Of a stretch of DNA of 64,000 nucleotides, positions 34,629 through 43,231 are shown in pieces. Location of the stretch: NCBI RefSeq assembly GCF_015477355.1, contig NZ_JADLRJ010000004.1, forward strand, positions 62,001 to 126,000, written 5' to 3'. The notes below the pieces were generated by a model. The model was not told the DNA's origin. It worked only from the letters and a program-made list of their open reading frames with translations, and did not search any database. A program made the position numbers and the translations under genes. Source of the stretch: Nocardia blacklockiae (GTDB taxonomy: Bacteria; Actinomycetota; Actinomycetes; Mycobacteriales; Mycobacteriaceae). Each line of letters begins with the position of its first letter. The first letter of the stretch is position 1.

Positions 34629-35429
34629 TCAGTCTTGCGGGCGCAGATGCGTCACGTCGCCCGCGGACACGGCCCGGTCGCCGATCAGCAACCGCCCCTG
34701 GCCGTCCACGTCGGTGGCGGTGCCGGTCAGCACCTCACCGCCCGGCAGTTCCGCGCGCACGGCCGCGCCGAGAGTGGCGCAGCGCGTGCGGTATTCGCGG
34801 GCGAGGGCGGTGGGGTCCCAGCCGGCGGCGCGCCAATCGGTGTAGTACCGGGCGAATTCGCGGAGCATGGATTGCACCAGCGCCGTACGGTCCACCTCCG
34901 CCGCGCCGGCCAGCGTCAGCGACGTGGCGTGCGGGACGGGCAGTTCCTCCTCGGTCAGGCTGACGTTGAGGCCGATGCCGACCACCACGGCCGGTGCCGC
35001 CGGGTCGGGCGCGACCTCGGCGAGAATGCCCGCGGTCTTGCGGCCGCCGATCAGGACGTCGTTGGGCCACTTCAGGTCCGCCCGCAAACCGGTGGTGGCG
35101 CGCACCGCGTCCACCGTCGCGACACCGGCCAGCAGCGGCAGCCAGCCCAGCACCGCCGGGGCGACGCCGCGCGGGCGCAGCAGCACCGACATCGCGATCT
35201 GCGCCCGCGGCGGGCTGACGAACACGCGATCGTGCCGGCCGCGGCCGGTGAGCTGCGTCTCCGCGATCAGCACCCGCCCGTCGGAGTCGGGTTCGCCGGC
35301 CCGCGCGAGCAGATCGGCATTGGTCGAACCGGTCGACTCCACCACGTCGATGCGGGAGAACAGCGACAGCTCCGGCAGTTCGGCGACGCTGCGCCGCAGG
35401 AGGTCGGCAGCCAAGGGGGGCCTGTGCAT
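34629..35429 (-). CDS. birA: biotin-[acetyl-CoA carboxylase] ligase
   Basis: The 266-aa enzyme has the biotin ligase signatures ESTGSTNADLLARA, ETQLTGRGRHDRVFVSP (the GRGR biotinyl-AMP loop) and LKWPNDVLIGGRKTAGILAE, then a C-terminal SH3-like domain. It lacks the N-terminal DNA-binding domain of E. coli BirA, so it is a group I ligase and not a repressor. It attaches biotin to the carrier domain of AccA3, encoded 3.4 kb away. Order next to the acc genes is conserved in mycobacteria. Confidence 0.95.
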   Translation of the reverse strand: MHRPPLAADLLRRSVAELPELSLFSRIDVVESTGSTNADLLARAGEPDSDGRVLIAETQLTGRGRHDRVFVSPPRAQIAMSVLLRPRGVAPAVLGWLPLLAGVATVDAVRATTGLRADLKWPNDVLIGGRKTAGILAEVAPDPAAPAVVVGIGLNVSLTEEELPVPHATSLTLAGAAEVDRTALVQSMLREFARYYTDWRAAGWDPTALAREYRTRCATLGAAVRAELPGGEVLTGTATDVDGQGRLLIGDRAVSAGDVTHLRPQD

Positions 35430-35560
35430 TCCCGCAGGCTACTACGGTCGCCACCGCGCCCAGCCCCGGGCGGCTCGCGGCGGTCCACACCGCTACGCGC
35501 CGCCACCGGGCCCTCCGCCGCTCCGCCGTGCGCCGCGGACGCAGACGGCGCGGACGCGAA

Positions 35561-35590
35561 CGGCGCCACACCCGTGCGGGTGCGGCGCCG
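35561..35590 (-). terminator. hairpin after the small ORF at 35603
   Basis: CGGCGCC, one unpaired A, then CACCC pairs with GGGTG, C, GGCGCCG across a GTGC loop: a 13-position stem with one mismatch. It lies 13 bp past the stop of the minus-strand small gene. Confidence 0.65.
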
Positions 35591-35602
35591 TCGGTGGCGG
35601 GT

Positions 35603-35794
35603 TCAGCCGATCAGGCAGTACTCGCCGAGAAGTGCCGGGGCGGACATGCGGTCCGCGTCGTTGCTCTCGTTGTCGGAATCGGTGGTCTCCCGCCAGGGCT
35701 CCGGGTCGACCACGGTCGGCCGGGACTCGCGGGCCGGCCCGGTCCACACCGCGGCGGCGGCTCTTTCGGCGACGGTTCTACTCCACTCCCACAT
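35603..35794 (-). CDS. small protein, 63 aa, hypothetical
   Basis: The ATG at 35794 is preceded by GGGGAGG at 7 nt, one of the best ribosome-binding sites in the window, and a hairpin terminator follows the stop. The peptide begins MWEWSRTVAERAAAAVW, has an acidic hydrophilic middle (TTDSDNESNDADRM) and ends SAPALLGEYCLIG with a single Cys. It has no signal peptide. No family is recognised, and there are no peptide-modification genes nearby, so a precursor-peptide idea is only speculation. It lies between birA and the DUF1707 pair. Confidence 0.6.
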   Translation of the reverse strand: MWEWSRTVAERAAAAVWTGPARESRPTVVDPEPWRETTDSDNESNDADRMSAPALLGEYCLIG

Positions 35795-35928
35795 GATGCG
35801 CCTCCCCTGCGCTCGACAACGGGGAGCGTCCACCGTAACCCGCGGTACGGGCGCGGCGACAGCGAATTTCCGTCCGCTACGGCCGGATGATGTGAAAGCT
35901 GTTGCTACACAGAGGTATTCGTAAGCGA

Positions 35929-36267
35929 TCAGACCGGCTGCAAGCCGAGCGCACCGGCCACGAAGCGCCGCACGGCCTGATCCCCGGATTCCAAGGCGGC
36001 GTCGTAGTTTTCGCGAGCCCATCCCGAAACCCGGGCGGTGCCATCGGCATTGGGGGTCACCACGATCTCGGCGACCAGCTCCGCGGTGGTGGGCTCGCAC
36101 ACGGCCCACGAATAGTGCGTCTCCGCTTCCCAATCGCGGGCGCGGCGGTGCACGTAGTCCGGGTCGGTGATGCCGCCGTCGGCCAGGGCCGGGCGGTCGT
36201 CGATGCGGTCGTCGGCGCGCAGGGCGCGCAGATACCAGCCGCCGGCGTTGATCTCGATCGGTTCCAT
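35929..36267 (-). CDS. short GNAT-like protein, hypothetical
   Basis: The 112-aa product starts MEPIEINAGGWYLRALRADD. Its order of elements (WYLRALRADDRID, DWEAETHYSWAVCEPTTAEL, VAEIVVTPN, then GWARENYDAALESGDQAVRRF) resembles the first two thirds of a GNAT acetyltransferase, but the acetyl-CoA loop is not recognisable. It may be truncated or a divergent relative. Its ATG overlaps the stop of the DUF1707 gene, so the two are coupled. Confidence 0.6.
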   Translation of the reverse strand: MEPIEINAGGWYLRALRADDRIDDRPALADGGITDPDYVHRRARDWEAETHYSWAVCEPTTAELVAEIVVTPNADGTARVSGWARENYDAALESGDQAVRRFVAGALGLQPV

Positions 36268-36776
36268 CACCGGCCCCTGCGCCGGTCGCGATGCTGATGC
36301 CGCCGTTCGCGCGCCTGCTGCCGCAACTCGCGGCGCTGCTGCTCGATCTCGAGGCGGTGGGCCTGGATTTCGAGGCGGTGCTCGTCCCGGATCGCGTCGT
36401 GCCGCTGGTCGCCGTGACCGAGGGCGCCGAGCACGATCCCCGCCGCCGGAATCATCAGGAACCACAACCAGCTGCCCGTGGTGAAGAACAGCACCAGCGC
36501 CAGGATGACCATCAGGCCCATCACCGGGCCCCGCACCTCCGGGCCGCCGCGGCGCGACGCCCGATCCGGCTTCGGTTTCGGCTCCTCGGCCACCGGTTGC
36601 GGCAGGTCGGCGAAGACCGGGGCGAGATCGCCGCGCGTCACCGCGGCCGCCACCACGGCACTGCGTTCGTCGAATTCGGCCACCGACAGCCGCCCGGCGG
36701 CGAAGTGGTCCGACAGCCGCGCCATGGCCTGCTCACGCTCCGCGGTACCGATGCGGATGTCGGGAGAATCGGGCAT
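36267..36776 (-). CDS. DUF1707-domain membrane protein
   Basis: The 169-aa protein starts with a DUF1707 domain (RIGTAEREQAMARLSDHFAAG, EFDERSAVVAAAVTRGDLAP, FADLP). A membrane region of one to two helices follows (MGLMVILALVLFFTTG, WLWFLMIPAAGIVLGALG), and the tail is a highly charged Glu/Arg/His-rich coiled coil. DUF1707 is an actinobacterial domain of unknown role, often in membrane or regulatory proteins. The tail might bind RNA, DNA or phospholipid, as inference only. It is divergent from the Ser/Thr kinase gene (145 bp apart) and overlaps the following GNAT-like gene by ATGA. Confidence 0.85.
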   Translation of the reverse strand: MPDSPDIRIGTAEREQAMARLSDHFAAGRLSVAEFDERSAVVAAAVTRGDLAPVFADLPQPVAEEPKPKPDRASRRGGPEVRGPVMGLMVILALVLFFTTGSWLWFLMIPAAGIVLGALGHGDQRHDAIRDEHRLEIQAHRLEIEQQRRELRQQARERRHQHRDRRRGR

Positions 36777-36920
36777 GCCACGAGATTAGCGCGATCCGCC
36801 GCTCCCCACCCCACCCTGCCGGGCCTTCCCACTGTCGCCGGGCCCACACTGGTCTCGCGTGGGCGGGCCGGATTAGGGTCGAACCATGTTCCGGCAGCGC
36901 GGCACCCGGTCGGTGCGTTG

Positions 36921-38756
36921 ATGGCAGCGCGGCGATTCGGCAAGTACCGGCTCGACCGGTTGATCGGGCGGGGCTCGGTGGGCGAGGTGTGGCTGGCGCG
37001 CGACACCGTGGCCGACCGCTCGGTGGCGCTGAAGATCCTGACGATCACCGCGGGCGAGGACCCGGACTATCGCCGCCGCTTCGAGCGGGAGGCGCGCGTC
37101 GGCGCCGGGCTGAGCAACCCGCACATCGTGCCGATCCACGACTTCGGGGAGCAGGACGGGCGGCTGTTCCTGGACATGGCGCACGTGCCCGGCACCGACC
37201 TGGCGCGGCGGCTGCGGCCCGGACCGATCGCGGCGGCCGAGGCCGTGGACATCGTCTCCCAGATCGCCGAGGCGCTCGACGCGGCGCACACCGCCGGGCT
37301 GATCCACCGCGACGTCAAGCCGGCCAACGTCATCGTGCACCCGAGCGGTTTCGCCTATCTCATCGATTTCGGCATCGCCCGCTCGCCCAACCAGACCACC
37401 ATCACCGCAACGGGTTTCACCATCGGCACGCTGGCGTACATGGCGCCCGAGCGCTTCACCGGCCACGCCGACGTCCGCTCGGACGTCTACGCGCTGGCCT
37501 GCGTCCTGTTCGAATGCCTCACCGCGCAGCGCCCTTTCGGTGACACCAACCCCGTCCAGCAACTGCACGCCCACCTGCGCTCCGACCCGCCGCGCCCCTC
37601 GGCCGACAACCCCGACGTCCCCCCGGCCCTCGACGCCGTCATCGCCCGGGGCATGGCCAAGGAACCCGCCGACCGCTACCCCACCGCCGGCGCCCTCGCC
37701 ACCGCCGCCCGCACCGCCCTCGGCCTCCCCCACCCCACTCCCCGCACCCCACCCCTCCCCGAACAAACCCCCACCGAATCGTCCACCCAGGCCATCCACC
37801 CGCCACCCGGCACACCGCTATGGGCGCCCCAGCGAAAAGACCCATCCGCCCACCCGCAGACATCTGAAACCCCTGCGGCACAGTCGAACTCACAGCACCC
37901 ACCGACACGCTCGCTCCCGGAAGACTTCGCCGCACAGGTGGGCGCGACCCAACCTCCCCCGAAAGACACTGCCGCACAACCACATACACCGGTGCAGCCA
38001 ACCCACATGCTGCCGAGTGAACCCGTCGACGCAGCCGGACAACCGCTGCGCCCCACGCGCGTGATGCCGGACGACCCCCACGATGCCGCCCGAGAGCCGT
38101 TGTCGCCCACACGAGTTGCGCCGGAAGGGCCGATAGACGCGGCGGGGCAGCCACTGCGCCCCACACGCGTAATGCCGGAAGACCCGCACGCTGCCGCCGG
38201 ACAACCGTTGCGGCCCACCGGGTTGGTGCCGGACGGGCCCGTCGACGCAGCCGGGCGGCCGTTGCGGCCCACGCGGGTGATGCCCGGTGGGGCCGATGCT
38301 GCTGGGCGGCCGTTGCAGGGAACGCGAGTGATGCCGGGGGCGGGAGGGGGCCAACCGCCGTGGCAGGGCGCGGGGAGTTATGCGGGAGGGGGTACCGGGC
38401 CGCAGCCGAATCGGCCGGAGCAGCGGCAGGGGCGGTCCGTGGTGAAGATCGCGAGCGTGGTGGTGGGCGTCGCCATCCTCGGGTTCGCGCTGGTGGCGGC
38501 CTGCACCGCGGCACTGACCCAGAGCGGTGGCGGTCAGCCGTCCCGCCAACCTGCGGTGTCCGCCACCCCGACTGCGGAGACCGCGCCGAACACCGTCCCC
38601 CAGACGGGGAAGGACTGGCCCCCACCGGGATTCACCCTCCAGCTCCCCACCGGCTTCCCGACGACGTTCCAGCTCCCCATCCCGACCCTGCAATTCCCGA
38701 CCCAGCAGCCCAACGGCCACAAGCCGAACAAGGAGGACAAGAAGCCGGAGCACTGA
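36921..38756 (+). CDS. PknB-type Ser/Thr protein kinase with repeat-bearing linker and one membrane helix
   Basis: The 611-aa protein has an N-terminal Hanks kinase domain: glycine loop LIGRGSVGEVW, VALKIL (ATP Lys), HRDVKPANV with catalytic Asp at about residue 131, DFG at 149, APE at 175. After about residue 270 comes a Pro/Thr-rich juxtamembrane linker. It contains six copies of an 18-residue unit (about 367-472). One helix follows (VVKIASVVVGVAILGFALVAA, about 507-530), then an 80-residue Pro/Thr-rich extracellular tail without PASTA repeats. The ATG at 36921 starts the domain directly. No phosphatase or FHA gene is adjacent. It ends before a strong bidirectional terminator. Confidence 0.93.
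   Translation: MAARRFGKYRLDRLIGRGSVGEVWLARDTVADRSVALKILTITAGEDPDYRRRFEREARVGAGLSNPHIVPIHDFGEQDGRLFLDMAHVPGTDLARRLRPGPIAAAEAVDIVSQIAEALDAAHTAGLIHRDVKPANVIVHPSGFAYLIDFGIARSPNQTTITATGFTIGTLAYMAPERFTGHADVRSDVYALACVLFECLTAQRPFGDTNPVQQLHAHLRSDPPRPSADNPDVPPALDAVIARGMAKEPADRYPTAGALATAARTALGLPHPTPRTPPLPEQTPTESSTQAIHPPPGTPLWAPQRKDPSAHPQTSETPAAQSNSQHPPTRSLPEDFAAQVGATQPPPKDTAAQPHTPVQPTHMLPSEPVDAAGQPLRPTRVMPDDPHDAAREPLSPTRVAPEGPIDAAGQPLRPTRVMPEDPHAAAGQPLRPTGLVPDGPVDAAGRPLRPTRVMPGGADAAGRPLQGTRVMPGAGGGQPPWQGAGSYAGGGTGPQPNRPEQRQGRSVVKIASVVVGVAILGFALVAACTAALTQSGGGQPSRQPAVSATPTAETAPNTVPQTGKDWPPPGFTLQLPTGFPTTFQLPIPTLQFPTQQPNGHKPNKEDKKPEH
37727..37760 (-). other. G-quadruplex motif (six G-tracts on the minus strand)
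   Basis: Six C-runs of four or five bases, separated by one to three bases, occur in 34 bp on the plus strand: 37727-37731, 37733-37736, 37740-37743, 37747-37750, 37752-37755 and 37757-37760. The template strand is therefore a textbook four-layer G-quadruplex sequence. It sits at the boundary between kinase domain and linker. Confidence 0.7.
38019..38339 (+). repeat. six tandem 54-bp units encoding an 18-residue repeat in the kinase linker
   Basis: Units start at 38019, 38073, 38127, 38181, 38235 and 38289; the last is one codon shorter. The consensus is xPxDAAGQPLRPTRVMPx, and the most constant part is PTRVMP. DNA identity is lower than protein identity because third positions vary, so the repeat is kept at protein level. 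Confidence 0.9.
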
Positions 38757-38774
38757 AACACCGGCGGACAGCAC

Positions 38775-38808
38775 AAGGCCCGGCCGCTCCGGACAGCGGC
38801 CGGGCCTT
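38775..38808. terminator. bidirectional hairpin between kinase gene and accA3
   Basis: AAGGCCCGGCCGCT pairs perfectly with AGCGGCCGGGCCTT, a 14-bp stem with a 6-nt loop. It lies between convergent genes and is the strongest terminator in the window. Confidence 0.88.
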
Positions 38809-38824
38809 CGAAAAGCGTTGTGCC

Positions 38825-40627
38825 CTACTTGATCTCGGCGAGCACGGTGCCCTGCGTGATGGCGGCGCCGGCGGCGATCGACAGGCCGGTGACCACGCCG
38901 GCCTTGTGCGCGTTGACCGGGTTCTCCATCTTCATGGCCTCGAGCACCACGATCAGGTCGCCCGCCTCCACGGTCTGGCCCTCCTCGACGGCGACCTTCA
39001 CCACGGTGCCCTGCATGGGCGCGGTGACCGCGTCACCGGAGGCCGCACCGCCGGCGGCGCCACCGCGCTTGCGCGGCTTGGGCTTCTTGCGGATCACGCC
39101 CGCACCGTTGCCCGCGGCCCCGGCCGCGCCGGCGCCCACGGTGAACTGGCCCGGCAGCGACACCTCGAGGCGACGGCCGCCGACCTCGACGACTACCTTC
39201 TGGCGCTCGGCTTCCTCGTCGTCCTCGATCGGCTGGCCACCGGTGTAGGGCTCGATCGGGTTGTCCCAGTCGGTCTCGATCCACTTGGTGTAGACGTCGA
39301 ACTTGGTGCCGTCGCCGACGAACGCCGGGTTCGACACGATGTGCTGGTGGAACGGCAGCACCGTGGCCAGGCCCTCGATCTCGTACTCGGCCAGCGCGCG
39401 GCGCGCCCGCTCCAGCGCCTGGGTGCGGGTCTCGCCGACCACGATCAGCTTGGCCAGCATCGAGTCGAACTGGCCGCCGATCACGCTGCCCGCCACGACG
39501 CCGGAGTCCACGCGCACGCCGGGGCCGGTCGGCTCCTTGTACACGGTGACGGGGCCCGGCGCGGGCAGGAAGTTGCGGCCGGCGTCCTCGCCGTTGATGC
39601 GGAACTCGATGGCGTGCCCGCGCGGAGTCGGGTCCTCGGTGATGGTCAGCTCCTCGCCGTTGGCGATGCGGAACTGCCAGCGCACCAGGTCGATTCCCGA
39701 GGTCTCCTCGGTGACCGGGTGCTCGACCTGCAGGCGGGTGTTGACCTCGAGGAACGACACCGTCTCGCCCTGCACCAGGTACTCCACCGTGCCGGCGCCG
39801 TAGTAGCCGGCCTCCTTGCAGATGCGCTTGGCCGACTCGTGGATCTTCGCCCGGACCTCGTCGGACAGGAACGGCGCGGGCGCCTCCTCGACCAGCTTCT
39901 GGAACCGGCGCTGCAGCGAGCAGTCGCGGGTGCCGGCCACGATCACGTTGCCGTGCTGGTCCGCGAGCACCTGCGCCTCGACGTGGCGGGCCTTGTCCAG
40001 GTACTGCTCCACGAAGCACTCGCCCCGGCCGAACGCCGCGGTGGCCTCGCGGGTCGCGGACTCGAACAGCTCGGGGATCTCCTCGATGGTCTGCGCGACC
40101 TTCATGCCGCGGCCGCCGCCGCCGAACGCGGCCTTGATCGCCACCGGCACGCCGTAGGTCTTCGCGAACTCGACCACCTCGGCCGCGTCCTTGACCGGGT
40201 CCTTGGTACCCGCCGCCATCGGCGCCTGCGCGCGCTCGGCGATGTGCCGGGCGGTGACCTTGTCACCCAGGTCGCGGATCGACTGCGGGGACGGGCCGAT
40301 CCAGATCAGGCCGGCGTCCAGCACCGCCTGCGCGAAATCGGCGTTCTCGGACAGGAATCCGTAGCCGGGGTGGATGGCGTCGGCGCCCGACTTGCGGGCC
40401 GCGTCCAGCACCTTGTCGAACACCAGGTACGACTCTGCCGAGGTCTGGCCACCGAGCGCGAACGCTTCGTCGGCGAGCTTGACGAAGGGCGCGTCGGCGT
40501 CCGGTTCCGCGTACACCGCGACGCTGGCGATACCGGCATCCTTGGCGGCCCGGATCACACGCACCGCGATCTCGCCCCGATTGGCAATCAGGACCTTGGT
40601 GATCTGCGCGCTGGCATGGCTGGGCAC
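38825..40627 (-). CDS. accA3: acyl-CoA carboxylase alpha subunit (biotin carboxylase + biotin carrier)
   Basis: The 600-aa protein starts with a biotin carboxylase domain ([36 protein letters not shown], the ATP loop [31 protein letters not shown]). It ends with a biotinyl domain, with lysine at about residue 566 in EAMKMENPV. It carboxylates biotin with ATP and bicarbonate, and AccD subunits pass the carboxyl group to acetyl-, propionyl- or longer acyl-CoAs. In mycobacteria AccA3 serves several AccD partners. The GTG at 40627 has AGGAGG upstream. An element upstream at 40702 recurs before accD5. Confidence 0.96.
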   Translation of the reverse strand: MPSHASAQITKVLIANRGEIAVRVIRAAKDAGIASVAVYAEPDADAPFVKLADEAFALGGQTSAESYLVFDKVLDAARKSGADAIHPGYGFLSENADFAQAVLDAGLIWIGPSPQSIRDLGDKVTARHIAERAQAPMAAGTKDPVKDAAEVVEFAKTYGVPVAIKAAFGGGGRGMKVAQTIEEIPELFESATREATAAFGRGECFVEQYLDKARHVEAQVLADQHGNVIVAGTRDCSLQRRFQKLVEEAPAPFLSDEVRAKIHESAKRICKEAGYYGAGTVEYLVQGETVSFLEVNTRLQVEHPVTEETSGIDLVRWQFRIANGEELTITEDPTPRGHAIEFRINGEDAGRNFLPAPGPVTVYKEPTGPGVRVDSGVVAGSVIGGQFDSMLAKLIVVGETRTQALERARRALAEYEIEGLATVLPFHQHIVSNPAFVGDGTKFDVYTKWIETDWDNPIEPYTGGQPIEDDEEAERQKVVVEVGGRRLEVSLPGQFTVGAGAAGAAGNGAGVIRKKPKPRKRGGAAGGAASGDAVTAPMQGTVVKVAVEEGQTVEAGDLIVVLEAMKMENPVNAHKAGVVTGLSIAAGAAITQGTVLAEIK

Positions 40628-40701
40628 TGAGCCTCCTGTGCTGTGGACAAACTATCGTCTAGGCGAGTGTAGGCAGTCTGCCAACAGACGCCGAACCGGG
40701 A

Positions 40702-40720
40702 TAGGGGCTACTGAACAGTA
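40702..40720 (-). promoter_or_regulatory. acc element copy 1 (upstream of accA3)
   Basis: TAGGGGCTACTGAACAGTA contains the palindrome TACTGAACAGTA and lies 75 bp before the accA3 start. It is identical at 17 of 19 positions to a sequence upstream of accD5 at 45454 in the same orientation to the gene. This is a candidate shared operator or promoter element. Confidence 0.55.
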
Positions 40721-40785
40721 AGGCCGGGAAGTGATGTGAACAACAGTGCGTCCTCATTGCGCCGCACGGGGTTCGCGCCGCCGAT

Positions 40786-41700
40786 TCAGGGAGCTGTCAC
40801 AACCGCCCGCCCGGCCGCGGGGATCTCGCCCGGTTCGCCGCCGGTGACGATCGGCGTGCGCACGGCATTGCTCCACTCGGTCCAGGAGCCGTCGTAATTG
40901 CGCACATTCGCACGTCCGAGCAGGTATGTGAGGACGAACCAGGTGTGCGCGGAGTGCTCGCCGATCCGGCAGTACACCACCGTCTCGGACGCTTCGAGCG
41001 CCGGCGCGTAGCGACGGTCCAGTTCCGCCCGGGACCGGAAACGGCCGTCGGCGGCGAGGGCCGCGGTCCACGGGATGTTAACGGCGGTGGGTATGTGCCC
41101 CGCACGCAGCGACTGCTCCTCCGGGCGGTCGGTGACGCGGGTCAGCTCGCCGCTGTACTCGACGTCCGGCCGCACGTCGATCAGCGACCGGCCCAGCCGC
41201 GACCGCACCTCGTCCAGGAAGATCCGGGCGTGCGCGTCATCGCGCTCGACCACCGGATAGTCACCGAGCCCGACGTCGGGGATCTCGAAGGTGGTGTCGC
41301 GCTCCTCGGAGATCCACGCGTCCCGGCCGCCGTCGAGCAGGCGCACGTCGGCGTGGCCGAACAGGTCGAAGACCCAGAGTGTCGCGGCCGCCGTGCCGTT
41401 GGTCTTGTCGCCGTACACGACCACGGTGTCGTCGCGCTCGATACCCTTGGCTCGCATCAATTCGGCGAAACGGTCACCATCGATGACATCTCGCGTCCTC
41501 GGGTCGGTAAGCTCAGCCCGCCAGTCGATCTTGATGGCGCCGGGTACGTGCCCGATGTCGTACAGCAGTACGTCCTCGTTGGACTCCACGATCTTCAGTC
41601 CCGGCGCGCCGATGTTTGCCGACAGCCACTCCGTGGTTACTAGTCGGTGAGGGTGTGCGTGGGAGCCGAAGGATGGATGAGGGTCCGGAGCGACGGGCAC
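40786..41700 (-). CDS. sseA: thiosulfate/3-mercaptopyruvate sulfurtransferase SseA
   Basis: The 304-aa tandem rhodanese has the N-terminal [20 protein letters not shown] and [20 protein letters not shown]. The C-terminal active loop is [17 protein letters not shown], with catalytic Cys at about residue 244; the CRIGExS loop is the SseA type. It transfers sulfur from thiosulfate or mercaptopyruvate. The GTG at 41700 follows GAAGGA; a longer frame to 41787 is rejected. It is 158 bp upstream of accA3 on the same strand. In M. tuberculosis a sufE-like gene lies between these two; here nothing coding fits in that gap. Confidence 0.92.
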   Translation of the reverse strand: MPVAPDPHPSFGSHAHPHRLVTTEWLSANIGAPGLKIVESNEDVLLYDIGHVPGAIKIDWRAELTDPRTRDVIDGDRFAELMRAKGIERDDTVVVYGDKTNGTAAATLWVFDLFGHADVRLLDGGRDAWISEERDTTFEIPDVGLGDYPVVERDDAHARIFLDEVRSRLGRSLIDVRPDVEYSGELTRVTDRPEEQSLRAGHIPTAVNIPWTAALAADGRFRSRAELDRRYAPALEASETVVYCRIGEHSAHTWFVLTYLLGRANVRNYDGSWTEWSNAVRTPIVTGGEPGEIPAAGRAVVTAP

Positions 41701-41859
41701 GGTGTCTGGTCCTTCACGCGTGGGTAGACGGGTGGTAGCAGTTCCACCCCGATCGTAGGTGCGAAGCGTTACAGCAGCCGGATTCACATCACGAATCGGG
41801 TGAAGAGCGATTAAGTCGCAGCCTCATCCGATAAAGTCTCCCGGGAGGAGGGGTGAGCT

Positions 41860-42657
41860 ATGTCTGATTCTTGGCCACGACGGCGCCTGCTCGCGATCCT
41901 ACGTGGCGCCAGCGAGCCTCTCGATGCCCAAGAACTCGCCAGGGTCACGGGGCAACACGTCACCACGGTTCGATTTCATCTCGATGTGCTCACGCGCGAG
42001 TCGCTGGTGCGGCAGTTCCAGCAGCCGCCGCGCGGCCGCGGTCGTCCGCGCATCGGCTATACGGCCGTCCAGCGATCCGTCGGCTACCAGGACCTCGCGC
42101 AGGTGCTGGCCGACCAGCTCGGCAGCGATCCGCGCCGGCGCTCGGACGCGGCCGTCGCGGCCGGGCGAGCGTGGGGCGCCAAGCTCGAGACCGGCGACCA
42201 GCCGATCGCCTCGCTCGCCGACGCCCGCGACGTCACCGTCACCACGGCGTCGGAACTGGGTTTCGCGCCCGAACGGGACCCGGCCACCGAGACCGACGAG
42301 CAGGCGCTGATCCGCCTGACCGCCTGCCCGCTGCGCGATCTGGCCCGCACCCACTCGGAGGTGGTGTGCGGCGTGCATCTGGGGCTCATGCGCGAGGTGA
42401 TCGACCGCAACGGCGGCCGCGACACGGTCAACGTGCGGCTGCATCCGTTCGTCGAACCGGAGATGTGTGTGGCCCGGCTGGAAGCGCTCGCCAGCACGCT
42501 GGTGCCCGATCCCGCCGAGCTGCCGGACCTGCCGGACGGCGTGGAGCCGCGCCTGGCCGCGCCCTCGGGCAGCCGGGTCGGTCCGCAGTTACGAACCGAC
42601 CCACAGCTGCGTAACGCCGACACCCACACCGGCAAGCAGTCGACGCAGCAGCGGTAG
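41860..42657 (+). CDS. ArsR/MarR-like helix-turn-helix regulator with conserved Cys residues
   Basis: The 265-aa protein has an N-terminal winged helix (RRLLAILRGASEPLDAQELAR, GQHVTTVRFHLDVLTRESLV, then a wing with GRGRPRIGY). A larger C-terminal domain contains LTACPLRDLA, SEVVCGVHLGLMREVI and PEMCVARLEALA. The order of these three Cys and nearby His resembles iron-sulfur regulators of the SufR type, so metal or cluster binding is possible; one expected Cys is not obvious. AGGAGGGG precedes the ATG by 7 nt. It diverges from sseA and its last 69 bp overlap the 3' end of the convergent maf gene. Confidence 0.85.
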   Translation: MSDSWPRRRLLAILRGASEPLDAQELARVTGQHVTTVRFHLDVLTRESLVRQFQQPPRGRGRPRIGYTAVQRSVGYQDLAQVLADQLGSDPRRRSDAAVAAGRAWGAKLETGDQPIASLADARDVTVTTASELGFAPERDPATETDEQALIRLTACPLRDLARTHSEVVCGVHLGLMREVIDRNGGRDTVNVRLHPFVEPEMCVARLEALASTLVPDPAELPDLPDGVEPRLAAPSGSRVGPQLRTDPQLRNADTHTGKQSTQQR

Positions 42658-43230
42658 CCCGATCCCGATCACACTCGACGGGTCGCCCTCCAGGCGGTCG
42701 ACGAACCAGCCGCCCCGGCCGTCGAGGGTGAAGGCGCCGGCCACCTGCAGCGGCTCGCCGGTGGCGAGATAGGCCTCGAGTTCCTCGGGTTCGGGCTTGG
42801 CGAAGTGCACGGTGGTGCGGCTGCAGTCGGCAGCCTCGCCCACCGTGCGCGCCGCGCGCAGGCGCAGCACGCAGTGGCCGGTGAGCAGATCGGCGCTGCG
42901 CCCGGCCATTCCGGCCCAACGCTCGCGCGCCACCTCGGGGGTCAGCGGCTTGCCCTGCAGCACGCCGTCCACGAGCAGCATCGAATCGCAGCCCACCACA
43001 ACACAATCCGCGACGACCCCGGCCCCCTCCGCGATCAGGGCGGCGGCCACGGCTTCGGCCTTCGCGCGGGCCAGCGCGGTGACCACACCCTCGGGAGCGG
43101 TGCCGGGCGGCAGGGCCGCGGCCACCGCGTCCTCGTCCACGTCGGAGACGCGCACGTGCGGCGACAGGCCGGCCGACCGCAGTACCTGCAGGCGGGCGGG
43201 CGAGGCGGAGCCGAGTACGAACTCCGTCAC
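42589..43230 (-). CDS. maf: Maf-family nucleoside triphosphate pyrophosphatase
   Basis: The 213-aa protein has the Maf motifs FVLGSASPARLQVLRSAG at the N-terminus, VVVGCDSMLLVDG, GKPLTPEVARERW and the conserved late DPSSVIGIGLPLL. Maf proteins hydrolyse non-canonical or modified NTPs such as dTTP/UTP and m5UTP, and are implicated in cell-division arrest. It is 1 bp after accE5 on the same strand, as in mycobacteria. Its 3' end overlaps the regulator gene by 69 bp. Confidence 0.93.
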   Translation of the reverse strand: MTEFVLGSASPARLQVLRSAGLSPHVRVSDVDEDAVAAALPPGTAPEGVVTALARAKAEAVAAALIAEGAGVVADCVVVGCDSMLLVDGVLQGKPLTPEVARERWAGMAGRSADLLTGHCVLRLRAARTVGEAADCSRTTVHFAKPEPEELEAYLATGEPLQVAGAFTLDGRGGWFVDRLEGDPSSVIGIGLPLLRRLLAGVGVGVTQLWVGS

Positions 43231-43231
43231 G

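Noticed and set aside
33372-35924. Plus-strand frame of 850 codons over the desaturase, birA and the small ORF
   Set aside because: It overlaps the desaturase out of frame and birA on the antisense strand; no protein family signal.
35929-36133. Frameshifted GNAT pseudogene
   Set aside because: I considered the short GNAT-like protein a broken gene, but no continuation of the fold appears in the other frames downstream, so it is left as a short intact gene.
36291-36920. N-terminal extension of the Ser/Thr kinase
   Set aside because: The frame is open to 36291 but lies antisense to the DUF1707 gene; the kinase glycine loop starts about 14 residues after the ATG at 36921, the normal distance.
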